In this document: positions 57,031 through 64,000 of the stretch, piece after piece | Position numbering within the stretch: position 1 is the stretch's first letter | Layout: every line of letters begins with the position of its first letter | From: Trichopria drosophilae | Lineage: Eukaryota > Arthropoda > Insecta > Hymenoptera > Diapriidae | Assembly: GCA_030407085.1 (NCBI GenBank) | Contig: CM059585.1 | Location: 2,055,001-2,119,000, forward strand | Reading direction: 5' to 3' | DNA length: 64,000 bases | Made by a program: the position numbers and the translations under genes | Notes under the pieces: generated by a model | Database searches by the model: none | Told to the model about the DNA's origin: nothing | What the model saw: the letters and a program-made list of their open reading frames with translations, nothing else

Positions 57031-58338
57031 ATGGCCCATACGAATTCGAAAACTCAAGCAAGCTTGATGTCCCAGCGAATTCCTGGTGACTGGCGGGCTG
57101 AAAAGCCCGAAGCTTTGTTTTTCGACAGGAGATTCCATCCTAGCCAAAAGGCTGCACTGGCAAATAAACCTGCATCTTTCGGCAAAAAGGAATTTGTAAA
57201 TCAACCGATCCCGGAGACCGGCCCGTCCCGCAACAAGCGGAGTTGGTCCAAGCGGAACCGCCCCACGGGCGAGAAAGTGAGTAAATCACTCCCCGCACTT
57301 GGAGCCACGGAGGCCAAGGTCGAGACCAAATTGGTTGATGAGCCGCTATGGCTATCGAGCGGCTACGTGGGTACCCAGCCGATACACCGGCTATACTCAC
57401 AGAACCTGGATTTGTCAACAGCGCCACTCCTCATAGAAAGGACTTTCCTTGACCTGGAGATGGCCAATCCTCGACTAAGACGCGAAATGCCTTTTTGCGC
57501 ATATCAACACGTCTGCGCTAGTGTAATAAACGCCAGCCTGATAGACATCGTGCAGACGAGTAACGCTGAGGACCGTTACACCGATGAAGAAAGTCCTCTT
57601 AGTTTGATTCCCGATGATTTGACTTTACCGGCACCGATTTACGATTTAATCGAGAGTATTGCCGAGACAACTACCGCGGACGGCGATGTAGTTAAAGTCA
57701 ATGTTCCAGATGCGATTATTCCTGGACCGCGCACTGACGCCGAAGTCTGCGCAGAGAGACCATCGGGATCATTTGGTCCATGTGGTGTACAGAACCACAA
57801 CGCATACGAGGTAAACATCTCACCTCTTATCACCGCCAGATTAGTCGCCGCAACGAGACAGCAAAATCTTACTCGGAATTTCGGCGATTGGCACCCTCTC
57901 CCTGCCGGTTTAGCTCCTCTGAACGCGGTTCCAACAAAGAACCTACTTGCTTATCGTCCAGTAGAGAGCTTAAGTCCGGAAGGTATGAATGCCTTAATCG
58001 ACGCGGACATACCTAATAATGACGCGATGCCCGGCCGCTTAAAATGGAGTTCCCGTTTGACCGCTAGAGTGTCGGGAGTGTGTAAAAGCCTATCTCATCG
58101 GTATAAGATGAAATCAGGCCGTCCCAACGTAAAGATGAAGACGTCACTCCTTGGATGGGTACAGACCGAAAGAATAGTCGGAAAAAGGGGCCCAAAGGGA
58201 ATGATGCGTAACACAATGCGGCTATGCAAAAAGCTGCATCTTAGCCTATCTTCCCAAATGGCCTACTCTCACCTCCACGTGTGCTTATTAAAGCCGGTGG
58301 GCCCTGGACTCTTAGCAACCTTGCCAGAGATTGGGTAA
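57031..58338 (+). CDS. ORF1-like frame of R4-like copy B, function unknown
   Basis: An intact 435-codon frame. It has a basic N-terminal region (SRNKRSWSKRNRP), a central acidic/hydrophobic part (PDDLTLPAPIYDLIESI) and a basic C-terminal part. I see no zinc finger, RRM or coiled coil. The last ~50 codons overlap the repeated 5' 20-mer and the leader before ORF2, so the biological end may be earlier or a frameshift may join it to ORF2; most R4 elements have a single ORF. Copy A lacks this part entirely. Confidence 0.5.
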   Translation: MAHTNSKTQASLMSQRIPGDWRAEKPEALFFDRRFHPSQKAALANKPASFGKKEFVNQPIPETGPSRNKRSWSKRNRPTGEKVSKSLPALGATEAKVETKLVDEPLWLSSGYVGTQPIHRLYSQNLDLSTAPLLIERTFLDLEMANPRLRREMPFCAYQHVCASVINASLIDIVQTSNAEDRYTDEESPLSLIPDDLTLPAPIYDLIESIAETTTADGDVVKVNVPDAIIPGPRTDAEVCAERPSGSFGPCGVQNHNAYEVNISPLITARLVAATRQQNLTRNFGDWHPLPAGLAPLNAVPTKNLLAYRPVESLSPEGMNALIDADIPNNDAMPGRLKWSSRLTARVSGVCKSLSHRYKMKSGRPNVKMKTSLLGWVQTERIVGKRGPKGMMRNTMRLCKKLHLSLSSQMAYSHLHVCLLKPVGPGLLATLPEIG

Positions 58339-58514
58339 CCAACCCCAGTGGATGGCGAGGTAAGAGACAAACGAGAGAGGCATAACAACGGGGAGTAGGG
58401 CCAACCACCCTACTCCCTGCACATGCGGTTACAAATAGAATAACGCGCAGGGCTCATGACCATCGGGCTGCTTCGGATGCAGCCCAGTCCCGAGGTGGAG
58501 GAGCAGAAACAGGT

Positions 58515-60083
58515 GTGCCGGGACGACGACCAGCTGATGTCCACGGACGATTTCAGTGGACGGAGGATCTCAGGCAAGATCTAATGCGCTGCTATGAGGA
58601 GAGCTGTCCGCAACAGAGAGGCTACATGGCGCGAATGCACAGTCGGTTTGCATTAATGCATCCCGAACTGGCAGATCGCTTTTCTCAACAACAACTGAGA
58701 GATTCTGTGGCCTATCTGAGGCGGACAGGTTTCGTTGTTCCCAGCAGTCAACCGGCACCGGATGTGCGGGCAATAACAACTGAGCCCGTACGCGGTGCTG
58801 GGAGAGATGCTCCACATTATGACAGCACGACACTCGTGTTTAGGAAAAATTTGACAACAAAAATTTTGCCTAAACAACGAGAAATAGACAGAGCAAATAG
58901 CCTACTTCTAGATGCTCTTCCAGATGACTACGACCTGTGGCAAGTCAATTGTGCCGTTTACGAGGCTGCAAGTGATCTGGTGACTCCGCGAAATCTGACA
59001 CAGATATCGGGGAGTCGGCAGATTACAAAACGCATGTCTCAATTGAACGGTAAGATTCGACTGACACGGAAACTCGCTTCCCGAATTCAGTGTGTGATCG
59101 ACTATTTAACATCTGGCCGTTCATTTACGGCTAAAGTCAAGAAGTTCGCACAACAACTGCGGACGTATTATCACACACTGAACAAGCTGAAGTTGCTCAA
59201 CATCAAGCAACGTTTAGCGGATAAAATTCGGGTTATGGCCGATGCCAAAAAGAGGCTGCAAAGACGGGAGGATGGAATTCGACAAAATGCAATATTTTGG
59301 ACGAATCCTTCCAACCTCTTCAAACAGCGCATCGCAGCCTCAAGCGAGTTTCCGTCGATGGCCGCAGTTGAGGAATTCTGGGGAAGCATCTACGAGAAAA
59401 CATCTAGGCTTAATGCAGACACTCCAGGTATTGAAATCTTCACCGAGTTGTGCGACGAAGTCACACAAGAAAGTGAAGATTGCCCACCCGTCAGTGCATT
59501 AGAGGTGAAAAATGCCATCACAGGAGCGAGGAATTTCTCCTCGCCGGGCTGGGATGGAATTAACAACAATTGGTGGAAGAAGTTCACTTCTGTCCATCAA
59601 CACCTAGCCCGAATATTCACCTCTTATATAAATGGAGACCAACCCATTCCGCACTGGCTGGTGGAGGGCCGAACGACACTGATCCCAAAATCGGGTGACT
59701 TGTGCGATCCGAGAAACCATAGACCGATCACGTGTCTCAATACGTTATACAAATTGTTCACTAACATCTTGAACGAACGTATTGAGAAATCCGTGAAACC
59801 GGTGTGGCAACGGATAGTAGAACAACGAGGCTGCAAAATGGGTGTATCCGGCTGCAAGGACAACTTGCTTATCGACAGGAGTGTTTGTCAGGACGCAGTC
59901 CAGTACAAGCGTAACCTGTCGATAGCCTGGCTGGATTACATGAAGGCGTATGACTCAACATCGCGCGAGCTTTTAAGCTTGTTGCTGAAACGCCTTCATG
60001 TCCACCCAAACATAGTGAGAATTGATGCCTCTTTGGAAAACACGCTTTGTCATGACATCGGGCAAGCGTCGAACCATGTCTAG
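58515..60083 (+). pseudogene. R4-like ORF2 (copy B), N-terminal domain and RT start
   Basis: The frame opens without ATG from ~58,383. It has the N-terminal WTEDLRQDLMRCYEES domain, a ~150-residue Lys/Arg-rich linker absent from copy A (KILPKQREIDRANS, QRIAASSEF), then RT motifs GWDGINNNWW, IPKSGDLCDPRNHRPIT, GCKMGVSGCKDNLLID and WLDYMKAYDSTS. An 11-bp deletion after PNIVRI moves the rest to another frame. Copy A keeps these 11 bases. Confidence 0.88.
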
Positions 60084-60792
60084 ACTGGTTCAATTCCAAA
60101 GAGGTGTCTATCAGGGAGATTCTCTTAGTCCTCTGCTCTTCTGCATCTCACTATTGCCTCTATCCGTTGTTCTCCGGAAATCTCAAGGGTACATGTGTGG
60201 ACCGCCTGGTGAACGTGTACATAAGATCACCCATCTTTTCTATATGGATGATCTTAAATTATACGCATCAGGCGAAGATCAATTACATCGATCTCTGAAC
60301 ATCGCCCTCACATACTCGAGAGATATCGGTATGGAATTCGGATTGGACAAGTGTGCAGTCGTTCATTTGCACAGAGGAAGGTCAGGCTCCCATAACAACG
60401 ATATGGAGCTCGTCAACGGAAATGTCATCCGCCACCTTAGCGCCGAAGAAGCCTACACATACCTGGGCGTACCTCAAAGGCATGTCCAGGATGTGCAGGC
60501 TGCTAAAACCACCATCATTAAGAAATACCGGCGCATTCTCCGTCAGATCTGGTCATCAGAATTGACTGGGAGAAATAAGGTGGCAGCCACGAATATGTTG
60601 GCCGTATCACCAGTGCTCTATTCTTTTGGAGTACTGAAGTGGAACGTTGACGAGCTAAGGGATCTTGACCGAAGCACACGGAAGATGATTTGTATGCAAC
60701 GCAGTTTGCATCCAAGATCTTCCATGGAACGACTGCATTTGCCCCGAAATATGTGAGGTCATGGCCTGTATAAGCCTGGAGTGTATGCATGA
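60022..60792 (+). pseudogene. R4-like ORF2 (copy B), RT palm and thumb
   Basis: After the 11-bp deletion the RT continues: RGVYQGDSLSPLLFC, the catalytic YMDDLKLYA, LVNGNVIRHLS and EEAYTYLGVPQ, nearly identical to copy A. It ends at a TGA replacing the GGA of copy A at ~60,754; recognisable nucleotide similarity stops ~40 bp further on. Confidence 0.88.
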
Positions 60793-60795
60793 CCT

Positions 60796-61082
60796 ATACA
60801 TTGAGTCTCTATGCATGACTGCTGCTCCGGTACTTGCGGCTATACCCCCGGCTACGTGCAACGTGTATCCCGCAATGCTGACGACACACCCCCCACGGTC
60901 CGCATGGTTGTAGATGACTATGCTTACATGCGCAATCCAACTGGCACAACAGGATTTTTTATTACAAGTAAAAATCGTCTATTCTACAAAATATTCTATC
61001 AATTCTGAAATACTTTCATTGATATTTTTTTTTTTAGATCGAAAAGTACTTAAAAATTCTGCAAATAATATTAATTTATTTT
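60796..61082. other. short non-coding stretch
   Basis: Sequence at the broken end of copy B. No feature recognised. Confidence 0.3.
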
Positions 61083-61096
61083 TTAGTGTCCTGCTA

Positions 61097-61198
61097 CACT
61101 ACACGGTTTTGCCGTGCCGCGATTTGCGTGTTACACTATAGCTATGTATACTACTCGAACGCAAATCGCAAATCGCGGTGCGGGAAAATCGCGTAGTA
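61097..61198. mobile_element. 102-bp MITE with TA duplication
   Basis: It starts CACTACACGGTTTTGCC and ends GGAAAATCGCGTAGTA, inverted with a few changes; the arms include CCGCGATTTGCG. TA flanks it at 61,095-61,096 and 61,199-61,200. Removing it restores the outer element's TIR (GCTACACGGAG), as confirmed by the undisturbed right TIR. Confidence 0.85.
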
Positions 61199-61613
61199 TA
61201 CACGGAGAGAAATCTGAAAGGATGAAACTGTAGGTATTCCTTCGCCACTGTACTAAGATTTGGTGCTGGTGCTGCACCATGTGTCGCGTGATATCAATGT
61301 AAGAAACCCACAGTCTCAGACTGTGAAAACGCTTAGGATGAGACTGCAAAACTGCGATGCTTTCTTCGAGGTTTTCTCCCGCCTAAGTTTTACTTTTTAG
61401 ACTAGGGCTCTCGCGGACTTTTTTGTAGAGGAGGAAATTTCCTACAAAAAAGTCCGGGAGAGCCCTAGTCTAAAAAGTAAAACTTAGGCGGGAGAAAGCC
61501 TCGAAGAAAGCATCGCAGTTTTGCAGTCTCATCCTAAGCGTTTTCACAGTCTGAGACTGTGGGTTTCTTACATTGATATCAAGCGACACATGGTGCAGCA
61601 CCAGCACCAAATC

Positions 61614-61954
61614 TGTGGGAATCGTGGTAAGGAATGAACCAGGTTCCCATGAGAACGATCGATGAGGGCAGCAATGGTATAGCCAAGACTTCTGAATAAA
61701 GAAAAGATTTAATTAGTTAACAAAAGGTTGAATACAAGGGCATTTCGTACAACACAGCCGCTCAAGTACGTGTGTGTAGTACGAGAACTCGGAGCCGACT
61801 GACTGGCGCGAGAACGCGTGACCCGCGAGCTGCGCGGGGCGCCGATGCCGCCGATGCGTGTGAGTCGGATATCTTCGTATTTCCTACCCCCTTTCTCTCT
61901 CTCGCTGAGTCCACGCATACATAGAGACGGGCAAGCGTGTGGAAGGTCCCCACA
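61614..61954. mobile_element. solo LTR, AATC duplication
   Basis: A 341-bp segment begins TGTGGG and ends CCCACA, bounded by AATC on both sides (61,610-61,613 and 61,955-61,958). The undisturbed opposite arm of the palindrome shows the empty site (ACCAAATCTTAGTACAG). The size and TG/CA ends fit a solo LTR from an unknown family. ORFs in it are not convincing. Confidence 0.85.
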
Positions 61955-61984
61955 AATCTTAGTACAGTGACGAAGGAATACCTA

Positions 61985-62792
61985 CACGGAAAAACCTTTG
62001 GGAGCGCTGCTCACCCAAACCGGGCGGGCAGCCCTCCCGCAGCACTTTTAATTTTTCAAATGATGATTAAAAATATAAGGGCGTAAAGATAAATTTTTTT
62101 TTAATAGATATCGATTCATACTATTATTAAGAAAGTTTATGCGATATTTTTAGACTATCAAATTACTTATATGGTTTATAAAGATCGTTAAAAGCGTAAA
62201 AACCGCCACTTTTCCCATTTTAACGCTTCCGTATCAAAAACAGAGCAAAAAAGAGTAAAATTGCACTAAAGCTTTTCTGTAGAGCGTGAAATTTCCTACA
62301 AAAAAGTCACCGGCAGCGATAGTGTAACATTAATAGTTTGGCCAGAAAGAAAACACGAATTTAAACAGAATATTCCGAATATTTTACATTGGGTATCGAT
62401 CAAACTGCAAGTTGAAGTTCCAGTGTTATTTCTGGCTAAACTATTAATATTAGACTAGGGCTGCCACTGACTTTTTTGTAGGAAATTTCACGCTCTACAG
62501 AAAAGCTTAGTGCAATTTTACTCTATTTTGCTCCGTTTTTGATACGTAAGCGTTAAAATGGAAAAAGTGCCGATTTTCACGCGTTTGACGATCTTTATAA
62601 ACCATATAAGTAATTTGATGGTCTAAAAATAGAGCATAAACTTTCTTAATGATTGTATGAATCCATATTTATTCAGAAAAAGATTTATTTTTACGCTCTT
62701 ATATTTTTAATCATCATTTGAAAAGTTAAAAATGCCGCGGGAGCGCTACCCGCCCGGTTTGGGTGAGCAGCGCTCCCAAAAGTTTTTCCGTG
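61985..62792. mobile_element. 808-bp foldback element with TA duplication
   Basis: The tips CACGGAAAAACC and inverse (61,985 and 62,792) are flanked by TA. The arms of ~300-400 bp contain GGGAGCGCTGCTCACCCAAA and the CCTACAAAAAAGTC core. It interrupts the right arm of the outer palindrome between GGAATACC and CAGTTTCATCC. No coding potential. Confidence 0.88.
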
Positions 62793-62838
62793 TACAGTTT
62801 CATCCTTTCAGATTTCTCTCCGTGTAGCAGGACACTTA

Positions 62839-64000
62839 GTCGAAGGGAAGTTCCCCCGTTACAAAAAGTAAAAGTGGTGAGATCGCCCTCCAGCCTCTAG
62901 CCAGAGTTGTCGGTGCCGCTTCGTTGTCAACACTTCAAGAAACGCGGGCGCAACTTCGTTCGCGGTTCGGCGACACGCTCCTAGCGACTGCGGCCGGAAC
63001 TCAAGTCCTGGGTTTCCCCGGGGATTCAACTACACTTTAAATTAATTTTTAGATGTAGTTTTGATTTGTATTATTTATTATATTTCTTTTATATTATTTA
63101 TTATATTATAAAGATACTTTTAAAAAACGAAAACTAATTTCTAAATGTCAATTTATTGAAAAACACATTTTTACGAAACTATTTAAAAATCCTGTTGTAT
63201 CGATTTTCTTCCTCTCGCTTCCGTATTTATACCTTCTAAGACGAATGATTGGCAACAGCATTATATTAAACTTAATAGGACATTGTGTGGATATTTCAGT
63301 AATGTGATAGATTAACCTTTATTGTAAAATTAATGGCATATTACATTAACATTACACATTAAGGTACATTTCTGGAAACCCTTTATTAACGTTATGATAA
63401 TGTTTCGTTTTAAGCTTTAACGTTGTAACCTTCCTGTAACATTAACTCAAGGTTCTGTGCTATTAGGGAATGAATCGAAATTAAGAAACGATCGAAGCTT
63501 GACGAGACGGAGGGGACAGTTCAACAAGTCTAATACGGAGCACGCTCGTTGGGTCAACGCTCGAGTCTGTTCGTTGCGGAAAGGAGAAGCCAAGTTTATC
63601 GCCATTTTTTCTTAGCGACGCTTCCCTTTGTGACCCATGGATCCACGAGACCTAGCAGATGCAGCTGATGAGACTTTGCGTTCTGTGATTTGACGACTTT
63701 GACTACACTTTCGTAGTCAAGGTCACATGGCGAGTCTTAAATCTTTCTCTGACCATGATTGACGCTGACCTCTTGTCACATTCACATGTGTTGACATGTG
63801 TCACATTCGTATAAGATTTAAATGCAAAAAACAAAGTGCAACAGAATCTGCATTCCAAGGAGCACGTGGGAAAGTCGAATCCACCGAGAAAAATGTATTT
63901 GTCATTAAAAAAACAACGATTCAAAGTAACCGGGAACATTGCCGAATTGTCTACCGTTTCATACCTTCGAACCACATTTTTCTTATTGTTTACTCTTTTT
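62839..64000. other. no gene recognised; possible element end near 63,470
   Basis: 62,840-63,030 is GC-richer, the rest AT-rich. 63,300-63,470 has AACGTT/GTAAC words like the element at 44,490 and ends TGCTATTAGGGA, possibly one end of a related TIR element whose partner is not seen. The minus-strand ORF at 63,703-63,975 shows no domain. Confidence 0.35.

Larger units (their letters stand above)
56962..60795 (+). mobile_element. R4/Dong-like retrotransposon copy B, 3'-truncated
   Basis: It starts AGTCCAGGGGCCCAAAGGG right after the TAA tract. It carries an ORF1-like frame, a second internal copy of its 5' 20-mer (58,190-58,209) and ORF2 through the RT thumb. Homology to copy A stops at ~60,793, so the CCHC finger, endonuclease and 3' UTR are missing. 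An 11-bp deletion at ~60,024 shifts the RT frame. Confidence 0.85.
61086..62835. mobile_element. outer foldback element with three nested insertions
   Basis: The tips GTGTCCTGCTACACGGAGAG and inverse are flanked by TTA (61,083-61,085 and 62,836-62,838). Stripped of its insertions (61,097-61,198, 61,614-61,954 and 61,985-62,792) it is a near-perfect palindrome of ~490 bp centred at ~61,432, with core CCTACAAAAAAGTC. It encodes no protein. A TTA duplication would fit PIF/Harbinger-type mobilisation (inference). Confidence 0.8.

Overview
The window reads as AT-rich insect nuclear DNA, most likely hymenopteran and perhaps ant. That guess is inference: it rests on spliced exons with GT/AG borders, the set of transposon families, and a repeat with the local peptide pattern MADPIWRTK that I associate with ant genomes. 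I found no convincing host housekeeping gene, rRNA or functional tRNA. Nearly everything interpretable is mobile DNA of different ages, much of it nested.

Region by region. 1-3.7 kb: spliced THAP/P-element-like transposase gene lacking its catalytic core. 4.4-4.7 kb: unrecognised ORF. 5.8-6.0 kb: orphan 3' end of an R4/Dong-type retrotransposon. 7.1-12.7 kb: dead Ty3/gypsy relic (minus strand) interrupted by a 403-bp MITE and a 1.04-kb insertion. 13.4-15.25 kb: hAT relic, interrupted by a 6-kb CR1/jockey-group LINE (15.25-21.3 kb), itself interrupted by a 1,897-bp foldback element with a 3-bp duplication. 23.7-28.4 kb: inverted repeats and a second hAT relic. 30.6-32.8 kb: decayed piggyBac holding an internally deleted LINE. 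33.9-34.65 kb: large palindrome. 34.8-41.8 kb: a 7-kb TIR element carrying an unnamed exon and a complete, apparently intact piggyBac (35,515-39,227). 42.3-43.4 kb: rearranged second copy of the hAT pieces. 44.5-46.1 kb: TIR element with a tRNA-derived sequence. 47.5-60.8 kb: two head-to-tail R4/Dong copies in TAA repeats. 61.1-62.8 kb: elements nested inside elements, with a solo LTR.

The most striking object is at 49,851-55,758. This 5.9-kb element has ~640-bp terminal inverted repeats and a 3-bp CAG duplication, and removing it restores the host retrotransposon's reading frame exactly. Its one long ORF (1,143 codons) has no DDE transposase pattern that I can see. It shows the motif order of a FEN1/XPG-type PIN-like nuclease (VIDGG, VFDG, GEDIDLL, GCD), then a tesmin/CXC-like cysteine cluster and an acidic, basic-ended tail. 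The foldback at 15.9 kb shares the 3-bp duplication and a TAGT tip and may be a non-autonomous relative (inference).

Activity by appearance: the piggyBac transposase and the PIN-like ORF are open end to end, and the two R4 copies are very similar but each broken. The gypsy, LINE, hAT and P elements are decayed.
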